Source: Paenibacillus sp. UNC451MF (GTDB lineage: Bacteria > Bacillota > Bacilli > Paenibacillales > NBRC-103111). Taken from it: a stretch of 64,000 bases of DNA. Made by a program: the position numbers and the translations under genes. The stretch spans positions 62,001 to 126,000 of the forward strand of contig NZ_JMLS01000014.1 in the NCBI RefSeq assembly GCF_000686845.1. Reading direction: 5' to 3'. Below the pieces are notes generated by a model. The model had not been told where the DNA came from. It saw nothing but the letters and a program-made list of their open reading frames with translations, and made no database searches. Below, in pieces: positions 33,745 through 43,350 of the stretch. Numbering within the stretch: the stretch's first letter is position 1; each line of letters opens with the position of its first letter.

Positions 33745-35151
33745 TTGGAGGTTTCCATTCTGTCATTGCACTGGGTGTACTTGCTGTTTATCGTTTTGAT
33801 TATCGGGTTCATGGTTTTCCGCAGAGATACAACGATTCTCTGTATTTTGGGCATTTTTCTACTCGGGCTGCTGTCCACACACTCCTTAAGCCAATCCATT
33901 AGCGGTGTGTTCAACAGCTTTATTTACGCCATAAAGGAATTAATGGGTACGATATTGATCATCTCTATCATCGTATCCATGAGCAAAGTGCTGTCACAGA
34001 CCGGCATTAACGAATCAATGATCTCCCCATTCGCTCGCTTCATACGGACTCCAACGCTCGCGTTCTGGATCATTGGCGGCCTGATGATGGTCATCTCATG
34101 GTTTTTCTGGCCTTCGCCTGCCGTTGCTTTGCTGGGAGCTGTACTCCTCCCCGTCGCTCTCCGGGTCGGCCTGCCTGCGCTTGGCGTAGCTATCGCAATG
34201 AATCTGTTCGGGCACGGCATCGCCTTATCCGGCGATTTCGTCATTCAAGGCGCACCTAAGCTGACGGCGGATGCTGCTGGCATCCCGGTGGGCGATGTTA
34301 TTCAGGCCAGCGTACCGCTCGTTATCGTAATGGGTGCGGTGACGACCATCACTAGCTTCTGGCTGCTTCGCCGTGACATGAAGAGCGGCAAGCTAACCGC
34401 AACGACCGGTCTTTCAGCTGAGCCTGTGAAAACCACTGCCACGGAAGGCAACGGTATAAGCCCTCTATCCCGCTCCAATCGCCTCATATTCGCGGTGATT
34501 ATTCCAATCTTATTCCTAGCCGATGTCATCGCCATGTTCTTGCTAAAGCTGCAAGGCGGAGATGCAACGGCACTAGTAGGTGGTACGGCTCTCCTCATCA
34601 TGCTGTTCATTACCTTAACGGCACATAAGAACAAAGGGCTTGAAAAATCAGCCGAATATTTAGTGGAAGGCCTTCAATTCGGCTTCAAAATTTTTGGACC
34701 GGTCATCCCGATAGCCGCGTTTTTCTACTTGGGAGACTCAGCCTTTATCGACATATTCGGGAAGGTGCTTCCTGCAGGCTCTCACGGCTTGGTCAACGAC
34801 CTCGGGCTTGCTCTAGCCCATACGGTACCTATTAACGGCGCGGTCGGTGCGGTCACTCTGACCACAGTCGGAGCCATTACCGGTTTGGACGGCTCCGGAT
34901 TCTCCGGTATCTCTCTGGCCGGCTCGATTGCCAATCTATTCTCTACCGCCATCGGTTCCGGCATCGCCACATTGACCGCTCTGGGGCAAATAGCCGCCAT
35001 TTGGGTCGGCGGTGGAACTCTGATCCCTTGGGCCCTTATTCCTGCCGCGGCGATTTGCGGCGTCGATCCTTTCGAGCTGGCGCGGCGTAATCTGAAGCCC
35101 GTCGTGATCGGATTAGCGGTAACGACCGTTGTAGCGATGTTTTTGCTGTAG
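33745..35151 (+). CDS. GntP-like permease (gluconate or organic-acid transporter type)
   Basis: 468 residues from a TTG eight bases after GGGAGG; the reading frame is open 210 bp further upstream, but that part is not membrane-like and holds no site. About twelve hydrophobic helices. The layout and length fit the ion-transporter superfamily (GntP or related Na+/H+-antiporter-like group). It is divergent from the TetR/metallo-hydrolase operon and shares its operators, so the three genes probably form one response. Substrate unknown. Confidence 0.75.
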   Translation: MEVSILSLHWVYLLFIVLIIGFMVFRRDTTILCILGIFLLGLLSTHSLSQSISGVFNSFIYAIKELMGTILIISIIVSMSKVLSQTGINESMISPFARFIRTPTLAFWIIGGLMMVISWFFWPSPAVALLGAVLLPVALRVGLPALGVAIAMNLFGHGIALSGDFVIQGAPKLTADAAGIPVGDVIQASVPLVIVMGAVTTITSFWLLRRDMKSGKLTATTGLSAEPVKTTATEGNGISPLSRSNRLIFAVIIPILFLADVIAMFLLKLQGGDATALVGGTALLIMLFITLTAHKNKGLEKSAEYLVEGLQFGFKIFGPVIPIAAFFYLGDSAFIDIFGKVLPAGSHGLVNDLGLALAHTVPINGAVGAVTLTTVGAITGLDGSGFSGISLAGSIANLFSTAIGSGIATLTALGQIAAIWVGGGTLIPWALIPAAAICGVDPFELARRNLKPVVIGLAVTTVVAMFLL

Positions 35152-35165
35152 CCAGCTGCTTGCAC

Positions 35166-35194
35166 TTGACCATCCAGTACTTTTCATGTAAAGT
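35166..35194 (+). promoter_or_regulatory. Promoter of the T-box/proS unit
   Basis: TTGACC (35166-35171) and TAAAGT (35189-35194) spaced by 17 bp, upstream of the T-box leader. Confidence 0.65.
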
Positions 35195-35200
35195 AGTACC

Positions 35201-35464
35201 AACTTATACATCTATAAGCAATGACCAAGGATATAAGGACTACAGGCTGATTGTTACAGAGAAGGAGATCTAAGACTGCGAGTCTCCACAATCACAGAGC
35301 TCCTTCCCACCTTGAAAGCTTCAGCGGGGAACCAGCAAGCCATGTATCCGCTGACGGCAGAAGCCGTTATCTTCATGAAGATGCTGCCTTGATTGTTTGG
35401 GGCGGTTAAAATTATAGGGTGGTACCACGACGCATTCGTCCCTGACGAGTGCGTTTATTTTTTA
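35201..35464 (+). promoter_or_regulatory. T-box riboswitch of proS
   Basis: The T-box sequence AGGGTGGTACCACG (35416-35429) is intact and runs into the terminator ACGCATTCGTC / GACGAGTGCGT followed by a T-rich run to 35464. The tRNA-bound form would pair the T-box region to make the antiterminator. Stem I spans about 35222-35315, closed by CAAGG / CCTTG, with inner helices GATTGT/ACAATC and GGAGA/TCTCC. A proline specifier (CCC 35306-35308 or CCA 35307-35309) is possible, but I could not fix it. Confidence 0.9.
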
Positions 35465-35515
35465 TCCAAACCCATCGAATCCAACTTGGGGATTAAAACG
35501 TTAGGAGGCAAAACT

Positions 35516-37225
35516 ATGAGACAGCGAAATATGCTGATCCCAACATTGCGGGAAATTCCAGCTGAAGCCGAAGCAGCAAGCCATAAGCTCATGTTACGAG
35601 GCGGGTTCATCCGGCCGTTGGCGGCGGGAATCTACACTTACCTTCCTACTGGCTGGAGGGTTTTAAGGAAAATAGAGCGCATTATCCGTGAAGAAATGGA
35701 TCGTACCGGAGCTCAGGAACTTCTCATGCCTGCGATGCAGCCGACGGAGCTATGGCAGCAATCCGAACGCTATAATGTTTACGGCCCCGAGCTAATTCGG
35801 CTTCATGACCGAAACCAAAGGGAATTTGCTTTAGGACCTACCCATGAGGAAGTCGTTACCTCATTAATACGTGACACGGTGAGCTCTTATCGTAGTCTGC
35901 CTATGACCGTGTATCAAATCCAGACGAAATTTCGGGATGAGCGTCGTCCCCGCTTCGGACTGCTCCGCGGCCGGGAGTTTATAATGAAGGATGCCTATTC
36001 CTTTGCCATGGATTGGGAGAGTCTCGATTCGACGTACCAATCAATGTATGAAGCGTATCATCGAATCTTTACGCGCTGCGGACTGCGTTTCCGTTCGGTA
36101 GAAGCGGATGCTGGTTCTATTGGCGGTGAAGGAGAAACCCACGAATTTATGGCCCTTGCAGAGATTGGCGAGGATACGGTAGTGGTATGTTCAAGCTGCG
36201 GTTATGCGGCTAATCTGGAAAAGGCTGTGTCCGCGCAGCAAATACAAGAAAAGGCAACTTCGGCACCCAGCTGCGATTGTGAAAAGTTTGCCACACCTGG
36301 TATCAAGACAATAGATCAGCTTGTGCATGCTTTGGGGATTACAGCCGATACGATAATCAAAACGCTTGTTTATGTTGCGGACGGGCAACCAGTAGCCATA
36401 GCTATCCGTGGAGATCACGAAGTCAATGAATTGAAGGTGAAGCAGTGGCTTCAGGCCGAAGCGCTAGAGCTTTCCGATGAATGGACCATCCAGCAATCCT
36501 TAGGAGGGCCGGCAGGATACATAGGACCGGTCGGTTTACCATTTAAGCTGCTGGTAGACCATTCTGCCGCTCAAGTCGCCTCCGGTGTAGCCGGTGCTAA
36601 CGAAGCAGATTATCATGTTCGCAACGTAGTGCCCGGAAGAGACTTCCCTCTCAACCACGTCGGAGACTTCCGCAACGTCAAGGAAGGGGAAGGATGCCCG
36701 CACTGCGCAAGTGAATTGAAGTTTCATCGTGGAATTGAAATCGGTCATGTCTTTAAGCTTGGCACCAAATACAGCGATAAGCTTAAGGCAGAAACAGCGG
36801 ACGCAGCAGGTCGGCAAACCCACCTCATCATGGGCTGCTATGGTATTGGCGTATCCCGCTTGCTGTCTGCTATAGTCGAGCAATATCACGACGAGCAGGG
36901 CATCACGTGGCCGGCTTCGATAGCTCCGTTTCAGGTTCATCTGATTCCAGTCTCGACCCAAGATGAGGTGCAAAGAAATTTAGCCGAGAGCCTCTATCAG
37001 CAGCTAAGCGGTCTAGGCATTGAGGTGCTGATGGATGATCGCGAGGAAAGACCAGGAGTCAAATTCAAAGATGCTGATCTGATTGGCATTCCAATCCGGC
37101 TCGTCATTGGCAAAAAAGCGGTTGATGGCTTAGTTGAATACAAAACACGCAGCAGCAGCGAACAAGCGGAATTAACCGTCGAAGCGGCTGTTGATCGTAT
37201 CCTTAAACAATTAGCAAATGTATAG
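35516..37225 (+). CDS. proS: Prolyl-tRNA synthetase (bacterial type with editing domain)
   Basis: 569 residues from ATG 35516 after TTAGGAGG. Class II core with GPTHEEVVTSLI and FRDERRPRFGLLRGREFIMKD split over 18 or so residues, the inserted editing (YbaK-like) domain at about 225-400 with GGPAGYIGPVGLP, and the C-terminal anticodon-binding domain. Length is normal. It charges tRNA-Pro. Controlled by the T-box leader upstream. Single gene ended by a terminator. Confidence 0.97.
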   Translation: MRQRNMLIPTLREIPAEAEAASHKLMLRGGFIRPLAAGIYTYLPTGWRVLRKIERIIREEMDRTGAQELLMPAMQPTELWQQSERYNVYGPELIRLHDRNQREFALGPTHEEVVTSLIRDTVSSYRSLPMTVYQIQTKFRDERRPRFGLLRGREFIMKDAYSFAMDWESLDSTYQSMYEAYHRIFTRCGLRFRSVEADAGSIGGEGETHEFMALAEIGEDTVVVCSSCGYAANLEKAVSAQQIQEKATSAPSCDCEKFATPGIKTIDQLVHALGITADTIIKTLVYVADGQPVAIAIRGDHEVNELKVKQWLQAEALELSDEWTIQQSLGGPAGYIGPVGLPFKLLVDHSAAQVASGVAGANEADYHVRNVVPGRDFPLNHVGDFRNVKEGEGCPHCASELKFHRGIEIGHVFKLGTKYSDKLKAETADAAGRQTHLIMGCYGIGVSRLLSAIVEQYHDEQGITWPASIAPFQVHLIPVSTQDEVQRNLAESLYQQLSGLGIEVLMDDREERPGVKFKDADLIGIPIRLVIGKKAVDGLVEYKTRSSSEQAELTVEAAVDRILKQLANV

Positions 37226-37227
37226 AT

Positions 37228-37296
37228 AGACCCGATGCCACGGAGCGGAGTACACTGATTTGTACTTTGATTCGAACAGGCATCGGGTCTTATTTT
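37228..37296 (+). terminator. Terminator of proS
   Basis: AGACCCGATGCC / GGCATCGGGTCT, perfect 12-bp arms with a 39-nt loop, followed by TATTTTAT. Confidence 0.85.
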
Positions 37297-37422
37297 ATGT
37301 GCAGCCTTTTGAGTGAATTGAAAATTTCCGGGCTCGTGCCCATAACCGAATAGGCACCTGCTACATATATTGAATCTTAGATAGGCATTTGTTTAGTTGT
37401 TACTGAAAAGGAGATGTTTAAC

Positions 37423-37866
37423 GTGTATCCATATCAACAATCACTATACAATGGACACGATACAAGAAGCTTTATGCCGGGACCGGGCGGATTTCCGGGT
37501 GGGCCTGGCGGAGGTCCGGGGGGATTTCCAGGGGGACCAGGCGGATTCCCGCCTCCACCGCCTCAAGGCGGCATGGGTCCTGGACCGGGGGGCAGCTCTC
37601 CCGGAGCACCGCAGTCTCCCCCGCCTTCATTCATTCCTCCAGAGCCTGCCGTTGCACCATTTGCCGTAGACCCCGGCAGCATTCGCGGCTGCTTATTCCG
37701 CAACACTTACATTTGGCAGGATAACGGAGATCAGTACTGGATGTTCTTGACTCACGTAGGCCGCAACTCGATATCCGGATTCCGCTGGTACGGTATCGGT
37801 CCTGTAGGCTTCTGGCTGTTCTTCGGCTTGGATTTGCGCAGAATCAGGCAGTTCACCTGCTTCTAA
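37423..37866 (+). CDS. Gly/Pro-rich protein with conserved aromatic C-terminal domain
   Basis: 147 residues from a GTG nine bases after AAGGAG (an ATG at 37414 abuts the site). Residues 18-70 are Gly-Pro-rich repeats (GGFPGGPGG type), followed by Pro-rich linker. The C-terminal 60 residues (from CLFRNTYIWQDNG to the final FTCF) are compact, aromatic and carry two Cys. Low-complexity head plus a small folded tail suggests a spore-coat or surface protein; this is inference. Flanked by terminators, so monocistronic. Confidence 0.7.
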   Translation: MYPYQQSLYNGHDTRSFMPGPGGFPGGPGGGPGGFPGGPGGFPPPPPQGGMGPGPGGSSPGAPQSPPPSFIPPEPAVAPFAVDPGSIRGCLFRNTYIWQDNGDQYWMFLTHVGRNSISGFRWYGIGPVGFWLFFGLDLRRIRQFTCF

Positions 37867-37907
37867 AGCCTAGTTAGTTCAAAGCGAAATTGTTATAGCG
37901 AATAGTG

Positions 37908-37938
37908 AAAAAAGACCTGTAAATCAGGTCTTTTTTTT
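37908..37938. terminator. Bidirectional terminator
   Basis: AAAAAAGACCTG / CAGGTCTTTTTT with a five-base loop between convergent genes. Confidence 0.95.
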
Positions 37939-37946
37939 CGTGTTCA

Positions 37947-38276
37947 TTAATCCAATTGGAGCAGCAATTGAGCAATGAGCTGGGTATTTTCCAGCTTGTT
38001 CTTCAAATAATCGTAATCGACTCTGGATTGATCTACGGCTACTTTGGCTCTCGTGAGCATTCTTCTAAGCTCATGGGTATGCTGCCAAATTTCCGCGTCG
38101 CGCGCCTGCTCGTTTTTCCCTGTCACCATACCGAGACTGAACAGCTCGCATTCCTTCGCATGTAGGGCCAGCTTGGCATCCTCCAACCGGCTAAGTCCAT
38201 CATAGTAATCAGACTCCGCCTCCCGCAGCTGTTCAGGCAGCTGCTGCAGCAACAGCAGTACTTCTTCTTTCGTCAT
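37947..38276 (-). CDS. Coiled-coil small protein, unknown function
   Basis: 109 residues; GGAGGGG precedes the ATG. Highly charged helix throughout with heptad-like Leu spacing; no membrane segment and one Cys. Probably a dimeric coiled coil. Family not recognised. Confidence 0.65.
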   Translation of the reverse strand: MTKEEVLLLLQQLPEQLREAESDYYDGLSRLEDAKLALHAKECELFSLGMVTGKNEQARDAEIWQHTHELRRMLTRAKVAVDQSRVDYDYLKNKLENTQLIAQLLLQLD

Positions 38277-38465
38277 GGCTCATTCCCCTCCACGCAAAAT
38301 CATTTTCAGGCTTCCGTATCAGCTTATGCGGCGCTGCTTACGATTAAGCATATTTTAAGGGTCCTTTCAGCAGGCTTTCAGATTAAAGTCATACTTATGA
38401 CATTTCCCTATGAGATGATGAATCCAAAAGAAAAAAATCTGAAAGCAAATGGAGAGACAACCGCA

Positions 38466-39530
38466 ATGGAAAAACGCTTCACTATCCCTTACATTCAAGC
38501 TGCGCGTGGCATTGCCGTTGTGCTGGTCATGCTGTTCCATGCATCGCAAATGGCCAACAAATATTTTCAAATAAATTTCCTTGGGGTGAGCGACATGGGG
38601 CGCTCTGGAGGATATGCATACTTTTTCGTGCTTACCGGTTTTTTAATGTACACCTTGTACCAGCGTCATTTTGGTCATGCCGAAATGTGGCTCTCTTTTA
38701 TCGTCAAGCGCTTCCTGCGCATTTATCCGCTGTACTGGCTCGTTACACTAGCCGTTATTCCGGTTTATTTTCTAATGCCAAGCTTCGGTCTTGGGTTTGA
38801 AACGAAGCCCGCAGAAATCGTCCGGTCCCTGCTGCTCGTTCCAGGAGCAAATCCGCCTATTCTAGGAGTAGCATGGTCTCTCATATACATCGTCTTCTTC
38901 TATATAGCCTTCTCCCTGCTGTTTGTTCTGAGAAAACCGGCTGCCTTCCTCTTGTTTACGGTATGGGTTGCTATTATCGGATTGAACAGTCTCGGATGGA
39001 TTCATTTAAAAGACAATTTGTGGATTCGCTTTTTATTCGATGGCTTTCATCTAGAATTTATGTTAGGGATTGCCGTTGCCTTTTTCCTCCAGCATGTGGC
39101 CATTCGAAAGAGCAGGATGTGGCTTGCTGCGGGAATCGCCGTTTTTCCTATTGTTTGGGGCTTTCGACATGTATATCCTGATTTATCCTATGTGAATACC
39201 CTTTATACATTAGGTTCGGCACTCGTTCTGGTAGGAATCGGTTCGCTTAAGGTGAAGGCTCCTGAGTGGTTAAAGCCTCTGCAGTTTCTTGGAGACGCCT
39301 CCTACTCGATATTACTGACAAGTCTGGTCTGTTTATCGATTACTTTGAAGGTAGCGAAGGCCGCCCATATGACCGAATGGATCAGCCCTGCTGCCGTTAC
39401 TTCCCTTTGTTTCCTGGCGGCATTAGTCATGTGCTGCGTGTTCTATGCATTCATTGAAAAACCACTGGTACAGCGTTTGAAACAGCTCTTGCTGCCCAAG
39501 ATTCAGCCTACAGCTGCCGCATCAAAATAA
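38466..39530 (+). CDS. Acyltransferase family 3 membrane protein (OafA/YrhL type)
   Basis: 354 residues from ATG 38466 (GGAGAG upstream); upstream in-frame ATGs at 38397-38418 lack a good site. About ten membrane helices. The N-terminal IQAARGIAVVLVMLFHASQMA has the conserved Arg and catalytic His, and VKRFLRIYPLYW the second conserved motif. Such enzymes O-acetylate cell-wall or extracellular polysaccharides or lipids. Single gene. Confidence 0.88.
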   Translation: MEKRFTIPYIQAARGIAVVLVMLFHASQMANKYFQINFLGVSDMGRSGGYAYFFVLTGFLMYTLYQRHFGHAEMWLSFIVKRFLRIYPLYWLVTLAVIPVYFLMPSFGLGFETKPAEIVRSLLLVPGANPPILGVAWSLIYIVFFYIAFSLLFVLRKPAAFLLFTVWVAIIGLNSLGWIHLKDNLWIRFLFDGFHLEFMLGIAVAFFLQHVAIRKSRMWLAAGIAVFPIVWGFRHVYPDLSYVNTLYTLGSALVLVGIGSLKVKAPEWLKPLQFLGDASYSILLTSLVCLSITLKVAKAAHMTEWISPAAVTSLCFLAALVMCCVFYAFIEKPLVQRLKQLLLPKIQPTAAASK

Positions 39531-39633
39531 ACTTGCTGCCTCCAAACCCTGGATCATCCCTAGGGGTTTGACGTTTGTACTGTGTCTCTATAACAGATGA
39601 GTAAACAGACTCGTCGTTCTTTCCTAGTCCTCA

Positions 39634-39674
39634 CGCCAAAAAGGGCGCCCTTTCGAGGGGCGTCCTTTTTGGCG
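39634..39674. terminator. Terminator after the acyltransferase
   Basis: CGCCAAAAAGG then CGCCC pairs with GGGCG then CCTTTTTGGCG, a 16-bp stem with one mismatch. An earlier, weaker hairpin (AAACCC / GGGTTT) is near 39545-39570. Confidence 0.8.
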
Positions 39675-39710
39675 ATAAACCGTGTCTTCTAGAAATTTGC
39701 TATATAGGTA

Positions 39711-39829
39711 GGTGAGGTATGTCCTGGAGGAGCGATAGCGTCCGCCTTTGTTATCGGGAAATCACCGCTGAAAGCGAAAAAATTAAAAATTTCCCGATAA
39801 CAACAGCGGCCGTAGGGGTATACCTGACC
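39711..39829. repeat. Dispersed hairpin repeat, copy B
   Basis: Second copy of the element at 24586-24705. Core stem GTTATCGGGAAAT (39750-39762) / ATTTCCCGATAAC (39789-39801) and flanking blocks are kept. Outer arms read GGTGAGGTATGTCC and GGGGTATACCTGACC: different from copy A but again complementary. It too lies between convergent genes. Confidence 0.85.
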
Positions 39830-39876
39830 GGAGTATAAAGCAATATTTCAAGCTTTCGTAGGGTTCTCGTCAACCT

Positions 39877-39903
39877 GACGCTCCCGATGAGCGTCCTTTT
39901 TCA
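39877..39903 (+). terminator. Plus-strand terminator downstream of repeat copy B
   Basis: GACGCTC / GAGCGTC with a five-base loop, followed by CTTTTTC on the plus strand. The adjacent gene is on the minus strand, so this would end read-through from the acyltransferase or an RNA carrying the repeat. Confidence 0.65.
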
Positions 39904-39906
39904 CCT

Positions 39907-41223
39907 TTAATCCATCTCATAAATCGAGCCGGATTTGCTAGCAAACATTTCGGCGTACACTTTTTCCGCATAGGCATCAGTCATGCCAGAGATATAGTCG
40001 GCAACAAAACGTGGCCATGGCCATTTGCTTTTGTGCTGCTCGTAATTTTCCATCCAGTCCGGCGGGATGATCAAGCGGCCTGTTTCGTATTCGATGAAGC
40101 TAGTCCACAATCTTTGAATCATAATTTCACTGCGCTTTTGCAGCCGCTGCACACGGAAATCTTTAATTAGCGTCACCCACGCCAATTTTTTCAAAATTTC
40201 CATCGTACGAAGCAGATGAACGTCCTCCTGCCCGTCGCGAACAAAGGTAACTCTCTTCCAGCCCTTCTTCGGATCGTCGATAATTCCGACCTGATGAGCA
40301 AACAAGCTAACCCAGCGAGCTTTAATCTCCCTGCGCGTTCTTGAGGACTCCTGGCCGCACTCCTTATAAATCGTCTCCCATTGCTCCAAGAACGAAATAA
40401 GCACCTGCTTGACCATCGCTTTCATATCGACCTGATCCCAGCCCATATCTCCATTACCATGATCGTCTACAATTTCTTGAATGACATTGTCTACGAGCCG
40501 CGGATCTTCAAAAAAAGTCCGGTTCATCTGAATTTTACCAGCACGGATGCCGTCCTCTATATCATGCGTCGAATAGGCAATATCGTCGCTCAAATCCATC
40601 AGCTGTGCCTCCAGCGTGGAACAGCCCTCGGGCATACCCCAGTGATCCCGAAGCATGGCAATCTCTTGCCATTCCTTCCCGTAAACGCCTTTGATCCGTC
40701 CCGGTTCATCCAGATTGTACGGGTATTTATTAATTGCAAGCAGTACAGCCGCCGTTAAATCGAGGCCGCTTCCGCTGCCTGCGCGCTTTTCAAGAAACAT
40801 CAGAATACGGAAGTTCTGCGCATTGCCTTCATAGGCCATTCCGTGAACCACTGCAAGCAGTCTGTTCAGCACATCCTCTCCCTTATGTCCGAATGGCGGA
40901 TGTCCCAAATCATGAGCTAACGAAGCGCATTCCACTACGGCCGGATCGATCATCAGCCCTGGATGTTCCTTGCGCCCCAGGAAAGGATACAACTTCCCCA
41001 TTTTGCGGGCTACTTCCCGAGCTATTTGGGATACCTCCAGTGAATGAGTCAACCGTGTGCGGTAATAATCGCCGGAGCCCGCGCCGAACACCTGCGATTT
41101 GCCTTGAAGGCGCCGAAACGCAGGAGATTGAATCAATCTCGCGTAATCCTTCTCATACTCATCGCGTTCTTCGCTAGATTTTGTTGCCGTTGTGTCATTC
41201 AATCGAAGCTTTCGCAAATCCAT
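39907..41223 (-). CDS. dGTPase-like HD-domain triphosphohydrolase
   Basis: 438 residues. HD-domain metal ligands are in RLTHSLEVSQIAREV (about residue 58) and CASLAHDLGHPPFGHKGED (about 105), with a later Asp in MDLSDDIAYSTHDIEDG. QSPAFRRLQGKSQVF near the N-terminus is the family substrate loop. Members hydrolyse dGTP or other dNTPs to nucleoside and triphosphate, in nucleotide balance or phage defence. GGAGATGAGG precedes the ATG. Single gene. Confidence 0.9.
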   Translation of the reverse strand: MDLRKLRLNDTTATKSSEERDEYEKDYARLIQSPAFRRLQGKSQVFGAGSGDYYRTRLTHSLEVSQIAREVARKMGKLYPFLGRKEHPGLMIDPAVVECASLAHDLGHPPFGHKGEDVLNRLLAVVHGMAYEGNAQNFRILMFLEKRAGSGSGLDLTAAVLLAINKYPYNLDEPGRIKGVYGKEWQEIAMLRDHWGMPEGCSTLEAQLMDLSDDIAYSTHDIEDGIRAGKIQMNRTFFEDPRLVDNVIQEIVDDHGNGDMGWDQVDMKAMVKQVLISFLEQWETIYKECGQESSRTRREIKARWVSLFAHQVGIIDDPKKGWKRVTFVRDGQEDVHLLRTMEILKKLAWVTLIKDFRVQRLQKRSEIMIQRLWTSFIEYETGRLIIPPDWMENYEQHKSKWPWPRFVADYISGMTDAYAEKVYAEMFASKSGSIYEMD

Positions 41224-41280
41224 CTATGTCCTCATCTCCAATTCGCCAATCCCGGGTCCGTTTCCGGTAATCTATATCGA

Positions 41281-41309
41281 AAAACGACGTTCCCCGGGAA
41301 CGCCGTTTT
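41281..41309 (-). terminator. Terminator of the chemoreceptor operon
   Basis: AAAACGACGTTCCC pairs with GGGAACGCCGTTTT (one mismatch), T-rich at both ends. It follows the minus-strand chemoreceptor gene. Confidence 0.9.
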
Positions 41310-41353
41310 CTTTTTCTACTTACCATATTATCATTTCCGTGGACAAAATAAAA

Positions 41354-43324
41354 TCAACATTTGAATCGTTCGATTTTCATCTGCAGCTCTTCCGCCATAG
41401 AAGACAGTGCCTGCGCGGAGGAAGATATCTCCTGCATGGATGCCATTTGCTCTTCCGCCGCTGCAGAAATTTGCTCCGTATGCTCAGCAGCCGTTTCAGT
41501 AACCTGTGATACGGTATTCATGGTTTCACCCACCTTGCGGGTTCCTTGAGATACGTTCTCCGAGGAGGTCGATGCGACCTGCATCTGATCAGATACTTCC
41601 GTAATTTTCACTTTAATCTCCTCGAACAGAAGTCCCATTCGATCTACAACCTGCTTGCCTTCAGACACTTCACGTGCCGCTACTATCATTGAGCCTAGAG
41701 CTTGCTCGGACTGGTCTTGAATATGCCCAATCAGCTCATTAATCTCGTTTGAAGACTTTGCGGTCTGCTCCGCCAGCTTCTTCACCTCGCCGGCAACTAC
41801 GGCAAAGCCTCTGCCATGCTCTCCTGCTCTCGCCGCTTCAATAGAAGCGTTAAGGGATAGCAAATTAATCTGGTTAGCGATGTCCGTAATTTGCGAGATA
41901 ATCTGATTAATATCCCGAGAACGGCTTGCCTGTTCCTTCACAATAGACTCCAGCTGTCCTACATTACCACCGATCACATCCATTTGCCGAATGACCGTCC
42001 CCAGCACTATGGCTCCTTCATCCGAATAGCTTCTGGCCTCTGCCGCGCGTGCCGAAGTATGCTGCACCAATTTGGTAATGTCCGACATATCTGTGACCAT
42101 TTCTCCTGTCACTCTTGAGCTTTCACTAACGCGCTCTACAAGAAGCTGTGACCCGGAAGACATGTCCTGTGCTGAGGTCGCAATTTGGTCCGTTGCCTTC
42201 GCGTTCTGCTCTGCGCTTGCGCTCAGCTGCTCTGAAGAGGCTGCCAGTTGGGTTGAAGTTTCACCGATTTCGATAATCATCGTCTTTAAGGAATGCACCA
42301 TGTCATTGAAGCTTTGTCCCAGCTTCCCAATCTCGTCCTGAGATTTCACTTCCACCATTTGACGAAGATCACCTTTACTCAGTGAAGCTGCCGATTCCAT
42401 AAGCCGCCTTAATGGAGTCACAATGGAACGAATAATGCCGAACACCAGCAGTCCGCCAAGTATAAAGGAAATCACGATAACGCCTACCGTTACCTGATAA
42501 ATGAGCGCCGATTTTTCCACGGTTTCCTGCGAGACCATAGTGCCTACCAGCTTCCATCCTGTGGACGAGTTTGTCGCAAAAGCCGCCTGCTTCTGCTCAC
42601 CGTTCAGCACGTAATTTACTTTGCCCGCTTCCTCTTTATAGAACAAAGAGTAGTGTTCATCCTTTGCTTCATCACCTGGCTTCTGCGATGGATGGACAAG
42701 AAACTTTTGATTTTTATCTAATATGTATACGTAGCCGCGTTCCCCGATTTGAGCGCTTTTTACCATGGAAGACAGCTTCTCGAGGCTTAAATTAATGCCG
42801 ATGACACCTTTTTTATCTGGAAGCGACGTGGCAATGGTTACTACCATATTCCCCGTAGTAGCCGACACATACGGATCGGATACAATGACCGTCCCTGCGG
42901 CTTTCATCGCATCCTTGTACCAATCTCTCTCCCGCGGGTCATACTTTTGACTCCCAGGGTCCGGTGACTTCATCCATGCCCCGTTTTCATTACCCAGAGT
43001 GGCCAATTCAAGCTCCGGATGGGTGGAGGTGAAGGAATCCGTAATTTCTCGGGCACGAGGGCTTTTCTCATCAATAGCGGCACTTGTCAGCTGCTTGGCC
43101 AAGGCCTGCACATTGCCCATCTCCATGCGGATATACTGTTCTACAGATTGATTCATCAAGCTAACGGTATCCTCCGCCGAAGCAATCAACTCACTATGCA
43201 TACTGCTTTTGGCCGTTTGATAAGAAATAATTCCAATTAGCAAACAAGGAACGATCAGCACCAAAGCAAAAGCTGTAATCAGCTTGCTTTTTAAGCTCAT
43301 ATTTTTAAATCCTGGCATCCTCAT
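41354..43324 (-). CDS. Methyl-accepting chemotaxis protein
   Basis: 656 residues from ATG 43324 after GGAAGG. Membrane helix near residues 15-35, extracytoplasmic double-Cache sensor (about 40-275) with the [18 protein letters not shown] segment, second helix near 280-302, HAMP, and a methyl-accepting signalling domain whose tip [30 protein letters not shown] is complete. It would signal to CheA/CheW. It follows the PAS-HTH gene by 26 bp, so they are probably co-transcribed. Ligand unknown; dCache sensors often bind amino acids or organic acids. Confidence 0.93.
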   Translation of the reverse strand: MRMPGFKNMSLKSKLITAFALVLIVPCLLIGIISYQTAKSSMHSELIASAEDTVSLMNQSVEQYIRMEMGNVQALAKQLTSAAIDEKSPRAREITDSFTSTHPELELATLGNENGAWMKSPDPGSQKYDPRERDWYKDAMKAAGTVIVSDPYVSATTGNMVVTIATSLPDKKGVIGINLSLEKLSSMVKSAQIGERGYVYILDKNQKFLVHPSQKPGDEAKDEHYSLFYKEEAGKVNYVLNGEQKQAAFATNSSTGWKLVGTMVSQETVEKSALIYQVTVGVIVISFILGGLLVFGIIRSIVTPLRRLMESAASLSKGDLRQMVEVKSQDEIGKLGQSFNDMVHSLKTMIIEIGETSTQLAASSEQLSASAEQNAKATDQIATSAQDMSSGSQLLVERVSESSRVTGEMVTDMSDITKLVQHTSARAAEARSYSDEGAIVLGTVIRQMDVIGGNVGQLESIVKEQASRSRDINQIISQITDIANQINLLSLNASIEAARAGEHGRGFAVVAGEVKKLAEQTAKSSNEINELIGHIQDQSEQALGSMIVAAREVSEGKQVVDRMGLLFEEIKVKITEVSDQMQVASTSSENVSQGTRKVGETMNTVSQVTETAAEHTEQISAAAEEQMASMQEISSSAQALSSMAEELQMKIERFKC

Positions 43325-43350
43325 GTCTTCCTTCCATCTCTCACATGGTG

